Shown here piece by piece: positions 1 to 12,372 of a stretch of DNA of 64,000 nt. The translations under genes were made by a program, and so were the position numbers. Source of the DNA: Combretum micranthum (lineage: Eukaryota > Streptophyta > Magnoliopsida > Myrtales > Combretaceae); the NCBI GenBank assembly GCA_024138025.1, contig JAMXBD010000577.1:682001-746000 (forward strand), given 5' to 3'. The notes below the pieces were generated by a model. The model was not told the DNA's origin. It saw nothing but the letters and a program-made list of their open reading frames with translations, and ran no database searches. Every line of letters starts with the position of its first letter. Within the stretch, counting starts at the first letter, position 1.

Positions 1-211
1 TTTTATAAAAATAGTTTTAGAAATGGTAGATCTTTTCAAATAGGTAGAAATCGGTATATTATATGCGCAATTCCGAGTTAAAATGACCAAGTTATGGCTA
101 TTTTAAATTAGAATTTTCCTTTATACGAACTTTAACGTTCTTATAACATTGTTTTGTCAAAATTTAAGAAGGTCATCAAGAAATACTCATTTTGGGTATT
201 TTTTTTTACTA

Positions 212-259
212 GGTGATTCCGAGGAAGGATACCCATACCCCAAGGACTATTTCGACTAA
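212..259 (+). other. LTR peptide exon, copy in S0
   Basis: After a T-rich tract and an ACTAG acceptor-like site, a 16-codon frame reads GDSEEGYPYPKDYFD followed by TAA. This is the divergent K-D-Y-F-D version of the exon found in eleven LTRs. Downstream lies CATGGCATC|GTGAGT, an ATG beside a donor-like site. Translation is inferred from conservation only. Confidence 0.55.
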
Positions 260-792
260 GTGGATTGTGTGAACGACTCATCCGTTTAGAGAATTGTCGA
301 CATGGCATCGTGAGTTTTCTTGAAATGCTTTACTTTATTGTGCTTGTAGTCTAGTTGCAGTAGACTTAAGAAAAGACAAATGGATATGTATGCAAGAAAA
401 TTTGTTGAAAGGATCCTAAGAATATTAAAGTCGGAATTGATTAAATGTTTGTTTTAGTATAACATTTGATTTTTCTAAAATTATATGATCACCTTAACTT
501 GATAATAATGATGCTATGATATCATAAATAAACTAATTCATGCATACCATGAAGTGAGTCACATTGCATTGGGTTATTATCCTTAGGTGAGAAGGATGGT
601 AGCTTAGGTCGAAAGCAACACTTGGCTAAGTGACCGAAAGCGATTGCTTGGCGACATGGAATTAAATGCTTGGCAGAATGTCCGAAAGCATGGCTCAATT
701 CAAGTAGACTTAATATGCTTGACGGTGTTGATCGAAAGCATACATTTTTTTAACTAAAACTACTTGTTTTGAGGTTACGTATCACTAAACCC

Positions 793-840
793 GAATGGAG
801 GGCGTAAATCCATTCAACATGTAGTTCCCGAAACTATATG
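793..840 (+). ncRNA. Conserved LTR double hairpin, S0 copy
   Basis: Hairpin 1: GAATGGA pairs with TCCATTC around loop GGGCGTAAA. Hairpin 2: CATGTAGTT pairs with AACTATATG (one G-U) around loop CCCGA. Confidence 0.6.
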
Positions 841-1347
841 CCTTGTTTGCTCATGTGTATGTTACATTTCATTGTTTGCTTAAATAACTTGTTTGAATTT
901 CATTTCAAAAAGCCATTTATGGAAATAGTTCTCATTAAGCCTATTAGCTTATACCCCTATAGATATCTTTTGCAGGTCACCTATTTGTGGTTGAGGCCAT
1001 GTGGATCCTGTAGCTAGGTACTTTTCCCTTTAGTTAAGGAATTTCTAGATGAAGTTTAGTGATGGATAAGATGTAGAAATATTCTTGTAATAGATTTGTG
1101 ACTGGAGAATGCCCTTAAGTTTTGTAAGATCATTGTTATGAATAAATGAATATTATGAATCCTCTTTTCTTAATGTGTTATTATATCTTCTTAAGCTTCA
1201 TAATTCTATGTATGGTCCTCTAAATTTGTGAGTGCACGCCTTACACTTAATATCAAAGCTTCTGGGAATGGGTAAGGTTGTCATACTTAAGCTTTAATGT
1301 TAAGTGTGGCGAACTGTTACGTTTAGGGTACCCCTTGGGGCATGACA

Positions 1348-2397
1348 TCCCTTATTTTTCATGCTTATGTTTGTGCTTGTAATTTAGATGCACTAGATTT
1401 ATGAAAAGATAAAGTTGTATGTATTGATAACATGTTGAAAGAATATTAAGCATATCGAGACACATAATGCTTGTGATAAATTGTATGTTTATTAGCACAT
1501 TGGAGTGTCTGAAATTGGTTGATTGCTTGCGAGAAATTGAAATGTAATGGCTAGACTCTAAATAAAAGTTGATGCATGCACTGAATAAGTTGAGTTACAT
1601 TGCATTCACTATTATACAATTGGTGGGTTAAGTGTATGATAGTGGTGGTAAACATAACCAGTATATTATGTATGTGGCAAGTAAGAACCGATAGAAACTA
1701 CATAAATTGATGGCTAGTAGGAGCCGATAATAACTACATGTTTTTATGGCGAATAGGAGTCGGCAAGGTCTATAAAAATGATTTTTTTTTTAAAAAAAGA
1801 AGTGATGGCCGTTATACTTAACCTCAAATGAAGGGCGTAATTCATTCAACATATGATTCCCGGAAAATCATATATCTTGTATGCTCTAGACTTGGTTGTT
1901 ATTTTGTTTTAAGTATGATTATTAAGATTATACTCACTAAGCCCGTGAGCTTATGCCTTTATAGATATTTATATTCACAGGAACACCTGTTTTTGTACCT
2001 GAGGTCTCCTCTTATCCGCGTAAGTTTTCTTTTGGGAGCTTTTGAAGGAAATTTACTTGAAGGATTGACTAGAATTCCTTTAAAATATTTTGATGTAGTA
2101 TTTAAGTTAATGTAAAGACTATTAAGTATTTCGATAATTGGAGTTTTGATAGGGATATGCCCTTAAGAATCATGTAATAGACCTTTAATTGTTATTATTA
2201 TGATCTATTTTATTTCTAGATTCTTGCATGTTCATTATTACTTGCTTAGACCACACTTCCCAAAAGCAATTCCTATTACCGTGTTTGATGCCTTATATGT
2301 GATACCAAGACTTTCACATGACTAAGATAGTCATTTTTAAGTCTTGATATTATATGTGGCGAACTACCATGTTTAGGGTACCCTTCGGGGTGTGACA
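1348..2397 (+). mobile_element. E1 5' LTR, 3' portion
   Basis: This is the LTR directly upstream of the E1 primer site. It ends GGGTACCCTTCGGGGTGTGACA. Its left part is missing because S0 is inserted and the rest is off the window. It contains its own double hairpin (1827-1873) and a TTCACAG|G acceptor-like site near 1981. It is diverged from the truncated E1 3' LTR only in that the two retained portions do not overlap, so they cannot be compared for dating. Confidence 0.75.
1827..1873 (+). ncRNA. Conserved LTR double hairpin, E1 5' LTR copy
   Basis: Hairpin 1: AATGAA pairs with TTCATT around GGGCGTAA, one A shorter than the usual loop. Hairpin 2: ATATGATT pairs perfectly with AATCATAT around CCCGGAA. 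Both stems differ from the S0 copy and pairing is kept. Confidence 0.6.
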
Positions 2398-2405
2398 GTT
2401 TAAGT

Positions 2406-2417
2406 TGGTATAAGAGC
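2406..2417 (+). other. E1 primer binding site (initiator tRNA-Met)
   Basis: TGGTATAAGAGC lies 8 bases after the LTR end. It differs at one base from TGGTATCAGAGC, the complement of the plant initiator tRNA-Met 3' end used by many Ty3/gypsy elements. Confidence 0.75.
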
Positions 2418-2607
2418 AACAAGTTTAAAGGAATAAAGGTAATAGGAATGAATCTAGAAAAGGAAAGGGTAGATAATTTAAAATTAATTAGACATAGACC
2501 TAGACTTAAATAAGTTAGACAAGCTTAGAATTTTCTAAAAAGAGAATTAATGACCTTCCTTGTCTTTTATAGCTTACTCTTGGTGAATTTAGAGCTAAGG
2601 CCAACGT

Positions 2608-3433
2608 TTGAACATGAAGAGTGACGAGACTCTTGTAGACTATCAATTGAAAGTAAGAAGCTTATGTGAGGAGTTTACCCTAGTAGGACGGCTTAGGTCC
2701 GCTCAAGAAATGTATAACATGTGGAGAAGAGGACTCCGTGACACTATATGGGAGTATGTAATTGATGGGTTAAGATATGATGCCACAAGATGCACTAATT
2801 GGACCGACATGGAGGTTATATATGGAATGGAACGGCTCATGTGCTATTAGAACCAAACCCTTATGCTCCAAGAGGTTACGTTCATTTTCCGGAACGATAG
2901 ACATCCAGTCTTCCCCGACTTTCGAACTTGGAATTCCATAGGCCCGGTGGATATCTATGCCTATGATGAGCTAGCTGACCACACTGATTGGGGACAAGTA
3001 GATGAAGAGTCTTACTTCTTTTGGTACAGAGGTTATCAAAATTTATGGCTGCACCCTGATGAACTGCCTCCACCACCATCGTCAAAAGAAGGAAGACGTG
3101 AACAAGTTGAATCTGGAGAAGATATGGAAGGAGCCGAGGAAAGAATGGAAGGAGAAGAAGTGAATCAAGGAACGGAACTCGTAGTGCCACAAGCAAATCA
3201 CGGATGATGTTTCCAACCATCAGGAAGTCAATCATGATTTCGGATAGCCTATCGAACCAACCCCGAATGAGAACATCCCAGATAGAAGCCAATCTCACAC
3301 TCCCCTGCTAAAAGATCAAACCGAGGATGTAAGGATGGAAGAATCCGATGGAGGACATGCACCACGAATGACTTATGATCAAGGGGAACCTAGCACGTCT
3401 AGGAGTCAACCCTCCCATAAGGGAAAAGGATGA
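2608..3433 (+). pseudogene. E1 additional ORF (aORF) upstream of gag
   Basis: This decayed reading frame is homologous to the E2 and E3 aORFs: SDETLVDYQLK here matches EEETLTDYRRR there, and PDFRTW matches the conserved DFRVW. It has an in-frame TAG at 2848-2850, a frameshift near 3203 and another stop near 3248, then a hydrophilic tail ending PSHKGKG before TGA (compare EKGKG in E3). The first half looks like a Gag capsid helical segment (acidic residues, T-x-D-Y, later W-x-R-G-L), so a duplicated, diverged Gag domain is possible. No catalytic motif is seen. The function is unknown. Confidence 0.6.
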
Positions 3434-3905
3434 CAATTCGAAGCTACCTAAGGCAATTCGTAGCAAAAAAGCCAATGATGACTCCTAGCCCCAATCACCG
3501 TGACATGACCCCTTCACGCTGATGGATGACTGAAGAAGGAATGAAGGAAGGATCTACCTGAGAAAATCCCATGTGTCAACTACAATTTTGTAAGCAAATC
3601 GACTTAAGATGTAGGATCGATTAGAAGTTTGATTTATGTTTTCGGAAAGGTGTTTGATGCTATTGTGTTTTGAATTTCTCTTGTAAGCTTTGATTTCTTC
3701 TATGTATGGGTTTCATGTCCTTGAATGATTTTGACTTAATGAAGTATTTTGGTTTGAACAAATTTTATTTCTTGACTTAATTACTTAAATTTCTTTTGTA
3801 TGATGTATTTCTTTATATGATTGAATTATCAAAATTTTCACAATTTCCGTAACTTAGCATGTAAAAGACTTAATAATATGAAATTTACGTAACAAAATTT
3901 AAGAT
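3434..3905 (+). other. E1 spacer between aORF and gag
   Basis: About 470 bases with no supported ORF. E2 and E3 have a similar untranslated gap between aORF and gag (about 270-300 bases). It could hold the gag leader; I see no specific motif. Confidence 0.45.
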
Positions 3906-5263
3906 AGCCGACCTCGAAGAAGACGACCAAGAGAAAGGCGTGCATCGAATAATCCATCTGAGGAAGCAAACTAACTAGAAGTGCCCCCTGTGGCTTCGCC
4001 CCCAAACCTGCAAGGTGATCTACAAGCCATGCTTGGTCAATCAACACAACTTCTAAATGTGTTAGTTCAGCAACAATAAATGAATATGCCACCATCGGCA
4101 CCAGCTCAAGCACCACCCCAACAAGCACCTTAAGCATCCGTACATGGACCAGCACCACCTGATGCTCAATTGCATACCATACTTTTGCCTCCTCCACAAC
4201 CACCCTGACCATATAGGACTTCACTTTTGAACTTCATTAAAAGTAATCATTACTTTGACGGAGCTTTCGGAAAACCAGATGAAGCTGAGGATTGGCTAGC
4301 ATAGATAGAGCGATCTTTTGCCACCTATGAAGTTCCCCATCATCTTCGATTAAGCTATGATACCTACATGTTGAGGTTTAATGCTCGAATCTAGTGGGAG
4401 TCAAAGAATCGAGAGTTGCCACCACCCATCACCTGGGATATGTTTCGAAATGGGTTTTTGGAAAACTATTTCCTGGGAAGTTTAAGAGTGAGGTATAGTG
4501 CGGATTTTGTGCACATGTCTCAAAAGGGAAGATCCATAAAACAGTACGAGACGGAGTTTAATTGATTCTATAGTATGCCCCTAATTCCTTTAAGTATAAT
4601 GAAGAGTTGAAACATCAAGTGTTTCGAAATGGGCTAGATGAAGATTTGAGGATGTGGTTAGAAGAATTTGACATCCATACCTTCAGTGAATTAGTTGAAA
4701 GAGCAAAAATTTTTGAAGGAGCCAAGAAAAGGAAAGGTGGGACTTCTGAGAGAAAAGTACATGTGTTCGGGAAGAAATTTCAACCAGGGACAAGCTCCCA
4801 TTTCCCTTCTAAGAGGTTTAAGTCTATTAGCCACTTTAAGGGAAATTTCAGTGGACGAAAAGATGTTTCTAAGGCAATAGTAACTTGTTGGAAGTGCAAA
4901 GAAGCACACTACTCGAAGGCATGCCCCCTCCTCCAGAACAAATGCTATTTCTGTGGTGCCCGAGCCATAAGATTTTAGATTAGCCAAAGAAGGCTTCTAC
5001 GACTTGTTTTGTATGCAAGCTGATTGGACATTTTGCCAATGAGTGTCCTCAAAGGAAATCTACAACGGTCCTACCTGATGGATCTTCGGGAGGACTTGCT
5101 CTAACAAGAAGTAATGGAAGTGGAAATCACTTGGGATCATCCATGCATGGGCTGAGAATCTACAACCTTGAAGGGCAATGGCTTTGTGAAGATGCTGAAG
5201 AGGAAGGAATGGAATTAGCTGCCCTAGACAATGGAGAGAAGTACGATTATGGCCTAGTTACAG
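3906..5263 (+). pseudogene. gag: E1 gag (capsid-nucleocapsid), degenerate
   Basis: The frame opens with an arginine-rich stretch (RPRRRRPRERR), then a Pro/Gln-rich linker, then the capsid block with YFDGAFGKPDEAEDWLA and LRLSYDTYMLRFNARI, typical of plant Ty3/gypsy Gag. A clean stretch at 4607-4978 covers the capsid end and the first zinc knuckle; the last knuckle at 5005-5046 is an intact CX2CX4HX4C. There are at least six in-frame stops in the first half. The start ATG is not intact. The frame reaches the putative gag-protease intron at 5264. Confidence 0.8.
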
Positions 5264-5407
5264 GTTAGTTTTGATCCATAAATATCTATTTGTTTTGTTA
5301 TCTATTGAGCAAAAAGTGTTGAGATATGATATGTATTTGAAAACGATAGATGCCTAGGAAACCCAATAAAGACAATAAGATTAGTAACATATGCGTCTTG
5401 AATGCAG
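5264..5407 (+). other. Putative gag-protease intron in E1
   Basis: ACAG|GTTAGT at the end of the Gag frame and TGCAG|A before the protease frame bracket 144 bases containing stops. Removing them puts Gag (…YGLVT) in frame with protease (ETIQIGDQ…). The same arrangement, with 112-base introns, is in E2 and E3. Confidence 0.55.
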
Positions 5408-5618
5408 AAACCATACAAATAGGAGACCAAACCACTTATACCCTCTTTGATACTGGTGCAACACATTCCTTTGTCGCCACTAGTATAGCCTTGAAGACCG
5501 ATTTACCCATGACCACAACTGCAACTAATTTTCGCATAAAAACCCCCATGGGTAGTATGGTGACTACCAATGAGGTAATAAGGAATTGTCCAACGAAGAT
5601 ACAAGGCCATGAAGCTAC
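5408..5618 (+). pseudogene. pro: E1 protease, N-terminal part
   Basis: This is an aspartic protease domain with the catalytic DTG at 5449-5457 (LFDTGATHSF). The frame is open until S1 interrupts it after GHEA; the rest continues at 9022 beyond S1. In the family this enzyme cleaves the Gag-Pol polyprotein inside the particle. Confidence 0.85.
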
Positions 5619-6135
5619 TGTCATGCCCCATAGGAGTATCCTAAACGTAACAGTCCGCCACATACTATATAAGACTCTCGAATTTCTATCCGAGCACTTC
5701 GGGAGTCTTGTATAGATTTAAAGCGTCCCTTTACGACAATAAAATACTCTAATCAATGGAGTTAAGAAGTTTAATGTGGCATTCATTAGCCATAGATAAT
5801 AAACCAAAACACATCTATAAATTACAAAGTCTAAGGGGCATTCCCCCACAAAAATAATATTAAGTCTATTACAATCATCCAGAGTCTTTTGGTTTCCAAC
5901 GGAAGTCTAAACAAAACCGAAGTAAACTTCTAAGAGAAACTCCTAGCTCCGGTACCTGAGCTGTAGCCTGCCTTGGCCTAAGCCAAATGAATTCATGCTA
6001 CAACAAGTAAAAACTATAGGGGCGTAAGCTAACTAGCTTAGTGAGTGAAAACTTCCATATCACAATTATGACAAATCATTCAAGCAAGTGATTATTCAAT
6101 CAAGTGAAATGCATCAAACAAGTGAGTTCAAAAAA

Positions 6136-6183
6136 CATATGACCAGCCGGAAATCATATGTGGATGGACTTGCGTCTCCATCC
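6136..6183 (-). ncRNA. Conserved LTR double hairpin, S1 copy
   Basis: On the minus strand, hairpin 1 pairs GGATGGA with TCCATCC around GACGCAAG; hairpin 2 pairs CATATGA with TCATATG around a loop with a CCGG core. Confidence 0.6.
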
Positions 6184-6658
6184 CGGGTTAGCAGATTAAT
6201 GAATCCTGCGGTACGATGCCGTTTAAGCTCATGGTCAACTGAACAATATTTCGTTTTATGGATCACCATTAACCAACATATTCGTTTTATGGATCACGAA
6301 AAATCAACAAATGATAATGCTCCATCCCCATCGTGATATGAATGAGTTCAATTATAATTGAAGTCAAATAATTGAAGTCAAATAATTGATTAATCTAATT
6401 CTTTAAGGTAGCCAAGCAATATTCGCAGACAATCAATTCTAGCTCATCTCTATACAAGCAATAACTTATCACCCGGCTTCGATATTCTTTAAGTTCAACT
6501 TCACATATCAACAACAGAAATTTATAATTCCCAACTAATCCCATCATGCATAATCATTCCTTTTTTCTTTACTTAGCAACCAGTGCAGCTATCATTACAA
6601 TCACAAGCAATAATTGAAATCGGAAGTGATACTCACTCGGCCATGGTACGCCAGTCTC

Positions 6659-6706
6659 TTAATAGTAGTAGTCAGGTGGTAGGGTATCATCGTTCTTGGG
6701 ATCACC
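6659..6706 (-). other. LTR peptide exon, copy in S1
   Basis: Minus-strand frame GDPKNDDTLPPDYYY then TAA, preceded by a TTGGTAG acceptor-like site and followed by ACCATGGCCGA|GTGAGT. Same length and pattern as the other ten copies. Confidence 0.6.
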
Positions 6707-9021
6707 TACCAAATAAGAATAACCTAATAAGAATCTCATCACTTAACTAATTCAAACTACACATAAAACTAAACAAAATCGTGATTCTCGCTATTTGCGG
6801 AAGTTCCAACATAAAACGGCTATAACTTGGTCATTTTAACTCGGAATTTTCCAAATTTTATATCAATTTCTATCTACTTCGAAAGATATATCTAATTCTA
6901 ATATTATTTTCAAGTTTTGAAAAAATTAAGGTCACGGAACTGAGGGATCAGATCTGTTATGTAACTTTTCCATTTCCGAAAAATTGTTTTGCATTTGGTA
7001 AAATGTTTCTAGTTGATGATTCATGTATAGATGGAATATGAATGAATTCCTAATATGAATGTCATGTAATGAGTTCAATATATGTATGATCTTGATGATT
7101 TTGATAATGAACTTTTAAGAACTCCTAATTATTACAAGACTCCACAATAGTCACTTCTTAAAAATCCATTCTTTCAAATTTTGCATTTCTAGGGTTTTAG
7201 GATTTTATTCTTAGAATTTAGCTATCTAAATAAAAATGAGTCTTCATCATCTATACTATCCAAGACCTTCATTTCTACATAGAAATTCACTTTTTTCACC
7301 TTACAAACATGTTTTAAACAAGCTTTTCACAAAAATCTGAATTTTGGAAATTTTCATTTCTTGCATATTTCTTATGAGAAAACTTGTTTGATGCATCAAA
7401 ATTTGAAGCTTTACTACATCTATTGTCTAAGGACTTCATTTTACACATAAAACTTGCAATTTGAGCTCAAATACTAGGTGATTACATATGTATCATCTCA
7501 AATTACGAATTTGACAATTTGATCACTAACTCAAAAATTTCCATTTTAATTCCATTACTTGTTTTACACATTACTCATGCCTAAACTCATTTTAACTTGT
7601 AAAAGGAATTCCTTAGATTACATATACCTTTCATTTTCCATGAAAAATATGAGTTTCAAAGTGGTTTCAAGGGTTTTTAAAATAGGTTTAAAAAATAATC
7701 CAAATTTTCCACTAGACATTTCTAACAAAAATCTTTTCTTTTTCAAGTTCCTTGTCCTATATCCATAAAGATCTATCATCTAACATATCTATATGCATGC
7801 AAGGCTAAGCTTTTATGATCATTAATGCATGAAAGCTCAAAATATTCACATGAACATAAATGTCAAGAAAGATATAAATGTCTAAACACTAGATTTACAA
7901 GTTATAGTGCATGAACATGAGTTAAAGACATGAACATAAACTTTCCATGCAAGATCCCTACTTTACATGCATGAACAAGATATTATTTCAACAAAAATTC
8001 ATTAAACATAAGATCTACTTCTTGTGATGGCTTGATATTCTTGTATTAGTGTTTTTCTATCCCTAGCATTTGCTCATTGGAATTTAAGGTGGAAAACACA
8101 CAAGAATGGTCTTGCCATTACAAGATAATGTAAGAACAAAGCTTGAATCATCACCTAAATGAAGATTTGGAGTAGAAAAGAAGATGAAATGAGCTTGTGA
8201 AGGTGTGTGTGTGTGAGGGTGTCACGGCAATACTAGAGGGGAGAAGAGAGAGTTTAGCTTTTGTAAAAATTTTGAATGAGTGAAAATGAAGAGAGAGAGA
8301 AAATATGATTATATATTAGAAGAATTATGATTTAATTGAATAAAAGAAGTAGAAATAAAACAAATAAGAGGGAAATGGGGAGGGGGTGCACCGGCCATAT
8401 GTGTGGGGGAGAGAGAGGGATTTGAATTTTTGATAAAATTTGTAATTTAAGTAATAAAATGTAATAAATGTAATAATTAATTAGGAAACAAAATTTCTTG
8501 GAAAAGAAAATATAATGAGTAGTTGTAAGGATGTAAGAATAGGGTACGGGTAGTGTGTAGTGTAGGTTGTACTTGTGAATAGTGGTAAATAGTAGACAAG
8601 ACATCTACTTTACAGTAGTAAAGAAAATACGGGAAAAATGTTATAACTGTAATTTTTATAGCCCGGAAAATTATAAAATTTATATATTTGAAATCCTTAT
8701 AAAATTTCGGTTCTAATGAATATTCCAAAATATTTTTCTGAGCTTCTGGTCTCGGGGCACGTTTTTTGTAATTGAGCTCGAGAAGGCCCGAAATTGAAAA
8801 ATTTTCCGAATTTAAAGCTTTTTAAGGTTTAAAATACACTTTAAAAACAATAATTCATATTCATTTACTTTATAAAACTTTTTTGTTATGAACCGAAGAG
8901 GAAAGCCGAATTTAGGGTTTCTAAACTTCTCTCACTAAGCTTGAACTGGACTGGATTAGGGTTTTGCTTTTCGATCCCTGGAGTTTACTTGACTACTAAG
9001 AATACCAGAGTTTACAGCTAC

Positions 9022-9331
9022 CACCAATCTTATAGTGGTGGAAATAAGCAAGTACAAAGTAATTTTCGAAATGAGTTGGTTGTCCATGGTAGAAGCTAAG
9101 GTAGATTGTAGAAGCAAGAAAGTGGAATTCGTAGGACAAGTTTTGGAGAAGGCTACGTTTTTGGGAGAGTCGACGGCTTCTAAAAGATTGAAGTTACCCT
9201 CATTCGAATTAATTGAAGAAGTTGAGGAAGGAGTAGAAGGCTATGTAGGGAGCACGAAAGAGGAGAAAGAAAGGCCTAACATTGATGACATCCCCATCGT
9301 CAATGAGTTCTCTGATGTTTTTCCAGAATAA
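9022..9331 (+). pseudogene. pro: E1 protease C-terminal part and linker to RT
   Basis: This continues the protease after S1. The frame VEISKYKVIFEMSWL is the conserved region ending plant Ty3/gypsy proteases (compare MQKYDIILGM-WL in E2 and E3). It then runs through an acidic linker to IVNEFSDVFPE at the entry to reverse transcriptase, ending at a TAA. Confidence 0.8.
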
Positions 9332-10224
9332 TTGCCTGGATTACCTCCAAAATGAGAGATTGATTTCGAGATCGATCTAATACCTAAAACCGAACCCATA
9401 TCCAAGGCACCGTACCGAATGGCAGCCGTTAAGCTCAAAGAACTTAAAAAGCAATTACAAGAGGTGCTTGACCAATGATTCATTAGACCAAGTGTCTTGC
9501 CTTAGGGAGCTCTGATGTTATTTGTAAAGAAGAAGGATAGATCGATGAGGCTATGTATTAATTACCGGGAACTCAATAAGATCACTATAAAGAATAAGTA
9601 TCCATTGCCAAGGATTGACGATCTCTTTGATCAATTGCAAGAAGTAAGTGTGTTCTCGTGTATTGATTTGTGATCGGGATACCACTAGCTAAGGATAAAA
9701 CCTGATGATGTATCAAAGACCACTTTTAGAACTCGGTATAGACACTATGAGTTCATGGTTATGCCATTTAGATTGACTAATGCACCAGCTGCTTTCATGG
9801 ACTTGATGAATTGAGTTTATAAATCGCTTTTGGATAAGTGCTTAATTGTCTTCATCGACGATATTTGGTCTATTCTAAGACACGAGAGCAACATGAAGAA
9901 CATCTAAGGATGTCATTACAAACTTTAAGGGAGCACAAGTTATATGACAAACTGTCCAAGTGTGACTTTTGGCTGGATCAGACATCCTTTCTAGGACTTG
10001 TTGTCTCAGGGAACGGAATAGCTATAGACCCTAAAAAGATTAAGGCCGTGATGGAATGGAAACAACCAAGGACAGTAACTGAGATTAGGAGTTTTCTCGA
10101 ATTAGCTGGCTATTATAAGAAGTTTGTACAAGATTTCTCGAAAATAGTTAAGCCACTAACTCAGTTGACCCAGAAGAATGAGAAGTTTGTTTGGAATGAA
10201 AAGTGAGAACAAAGTTTTCAAAAG
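9332..10224 (+). pseudogene. E1 reverse transcriptase, degenerate
   Basis: The RT motifs appear in order: [58 protein letters not shown], and the catalytic box FIDD at 9851-9862. A 1-base deletion just after it (9863-9868) shifts the frame; 9838-10206 then holds an intact thumb/connection stretch (SFLG, AGYYKKFVQDFSKI). Several stops occur (for example at 9352, 9475, 9670). In life it copies element RNA into DNA. Confidence 0.85.
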
Positions 10225-10345
10225 TTGAAGCGACGGTTAGTATCCACCTTAATTCTAACCTTACCGGATTCGGAGAAGCCATATACAATTCATTGCGATG
10301 CATCGATGATTGGCTTAGGATGTGTGCTTATGCAAGAAGGGAAGG
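10225..10345 (+). pseudogene. E1 RNase H, N-terminal part
   Basis: The frame LILTLPDSEKPYTIHCDAS...GCVLMQEGK is the start of the Ty3/gypsy RNase H domain and contains the catalytic Asp of CDAS. It is cut by E2 in the middle of the conserved [12 protein letters not shown] motif; the motif resumes exactly at 23525. Confidence 0.85.
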
Positions 10346-10793
10346 TGTCACGCCCCAAGGGTACCCTAGTAGTAATAAACAAGTTACACTTGAATATTAT
10401 CACTAGATTACCTTCAGAGAATGTCAGGTTTTCAAAACAACAGGATCTTTTAAGTTGCTTGATAAGAAATAACAAAATATGAGAGAAATGATTTAGTGAA
10501 TAACCATTACAAACTATTACAAACCATATATCTCGTTGAAGTATACAAACTAAATAATCTACTCTAATAGTACATAACCATCAACTAAAATAGATCTGTA
10601 GGCTTCTAGCTTCAAAACCCTTACCGGAGCCATATTCCTGGATGTAACTAACCAGGGACGTAAAGTGAACCAGAAAAGACTGTAGGAGTATGAGCGAAAC
10701 CACAGCTCAGTGAATAACCAGACATACCATACATCACACAAGTCATTAACCAATCATATGCAATGCAAGCATCAACCGTATGCACAGATACAA

Positions 10794-10843
10794 GTTTGGA
10801 TGATCTAGAATCCAAACAGGAAAAAGATTTACGCCCTCTTTTT
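10794..10843 (-). ncRNA. Conserved LTR double hairpin, E2 3' LTR copy
   Basis: Minus strand: AAAAAGA pairs with TCTTTTT around GGGCGTAAA; then GTTTGGAT pairs perfectly with ATCCAAAC around TCTAGATC, whose TCTAGA is self-complementary. Confidence 0.65.
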
Positions 10844-11434
10844 AATGGGTTGAAGAAAAAACTCAATGACCCACCTGCCCAGGAGAGACTAAGTATATAG
10901 GAGAATCAACGATTTCTCGTTTTAATGTTATCACTTTGAATTAGTGGCTTCCACAAACCATCCCTGCAATCCCTTAGAAACTCCTAAGTATTGATCATTT
11001 CAAAGCAATTCTACGGGCGACGTTCTTCGGTGCTTTTAGTTCCTCATAGGACCGCCAGACCAAAGAGAACCTTGGAAGACTCACACATTGGATCAACCAA
11101 GCAAAAACAGAGATCCGAAATTTAATACGTGGCAGGCTGTCACAACCATATATGCAATAATGCAATTCATGCAATGCATGTCCATATTATTTGGTTAAGT
11201 CCATAATTCTTAGTCAAATTCGGGGTAACCATACATTACACACAATCATCAATATACTATTATACATCACCAACCACTGCGTTATCACTTGTATAAAAAT
11301 ATTTTAGCAATTATACAATCAGATCATATCATACTTTCAACAACCACTCATTTGTTTATCTTGCATTACATATTCAACTATTTACAACCACAATCAGCAC
11401 AATATGACTGAATTACTCACTTGCTCATACCGAC

Positions 11435-11482
11435 TCAGTCGTAGTAGTCCACTGGTAGATCTTCTAATGAGTCAAATTCACC
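11435..11482 (-). other. LTR peptide exon, copy in E2 3' LTR
   Basis: Minus-strand frame GEFDSLEDLPVDYYD then TGA. TAAATAG acceptor-like site before it; GGTATGAGCAA|GTGAGT after it. Confidence 0.65.
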
Positions 11483-11884
11483 TATTTAAAACAAAATATT
11501 CATCAATAAAATCTAGCTAAATTCCTACATGTGCCTTGTGTCCTAGACTCGACATTGATACTTAGTATTGTCGTGTTTTTCCTATTTAATCTCACATAAT
11601 TGTTTGGTTATTTTTAGAAGTCATAATACTCAGGAAATTAACTTATTTCAATTTCCATTCTTATATATTTTATCTTGCTAAAACAAATATTAGACTAATA
11701 TTACTCTAAATATTTTTTTAGTTCTAGGGTTTCAAAAGTTAATAGATATTAATTATAAATAGACTTAATTATTTGTATTAAAGTCACTATCTAATACATA
11801 TTTATATAACATACATATATATATACTTAGTAGATATATTATATATATATAAATTTAGTTTAGGTCAGAAAAGCTTTCATTGGA

Positions 11885-12190
11885 AAAATTTAGCTGTAAG
11901 CCGGCTCAAGGCCGCCGGCCTAAATCTCCAGATGCCGGTGTAAAATCATTTTGAAGAAAAATTTCGTATCGAAAGCACCGGTGTTGAAAACTGCCAGCTT
12001 ACAACGTACGCCGGCCCTACGCTGCCCGCGTAGATCTCCAGGTAGCCGGCTTACGTTGAATCTTTACGTGAAAATTATTTTACGTAGCCTCTGTTCGAGT
12101 GTAAGCCGCCTGTAAGCTGCCGGCCTATCCATGTAAGTCGCCGGCGTACAGCGTTTACACTGCCGGCCTTGAGGCAGTGTTGCACTGTTC
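11885..12190 (-). repeat. GC-rich CCGGC/TAAGCC repeat cluster, E2 3' LTR
   Basis: A GC-rich island in AT-rich DNA, with many imperfect copies of GCCGGC next to GTAAGCC or GCGTA in both orientations. It lies in the putative second LTR intron. Related, more decayed clusters sit in E3 and E4 LTRs. Confidence 0.6.
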
Positions 12191-12372
12191 ATCATCTTCC
12201 TCCTCGGTTCGATTCTTTTTCTTTGATTTTTACACGTTAAAAACTTATTTAAACTACTTCTAAGAGTTGATATATCATATATAAGGATATATAACAACTT
12301 TTAACACGTTTAAAAACATAAATATATAGATTTCGATTTTGTGAAAGTAAAACTAGGGTTTTGAAGTTTTAC

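Larger units (their letters stand above)
1..1347 (+). mobile_element. S0: 3' part of a Ty3/gypsy LTR, probably a solo LTR
   Basis: The sequence enters the window inside an LTR and ends in the GGGTACCCC...GGGGCATGACA terminus shared by the LTRs here. No primer site follows; the next bases (from 1348) resemble a middle portion of the same LTR type (compare 310-400), so S0 seems inserted into the 5' LTR of E1. It matches the reverse complement of S3 closely along its length. It carries the LPxDYY-type exon (212-259), an ATG before a GTGAGT donor, and the double hairpin (793-840). The left end and target duplication are outside the window; TCCCT (1348-1352) would be the right copy. Confidence 0.75.
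5619..9016 (-). mobile_element. S1: solo LTR inserted in E1 protease
   Basis: S1 runs from TGTAAACTCTGG at 9016 (minus strand) to ...GGGGCATGACA at 5619, 3398 bp, with a perfect GCTAC duplication at 5614-5618 and 9017-9021. It has no internal coding region, so it is the product of recombination between the two LTRs of one element. From its first base it matches S6 and the inner 3.4-kb unit of S4 and S5. It carries the peptide exon (6659-6706), an ATG|GTGAGT donor, the double hairpin, a pyrimidine-rich leader and a weak TATA-like ATATATAATC near 8306-8316. Confidence 0.9.

Noticed and set aside
2882..3298. 138-codon minus-strand ORF at the E1 aORF
   Set aside because: Antisense to the decayed aORF, with no conserved motif; shadow ORF.
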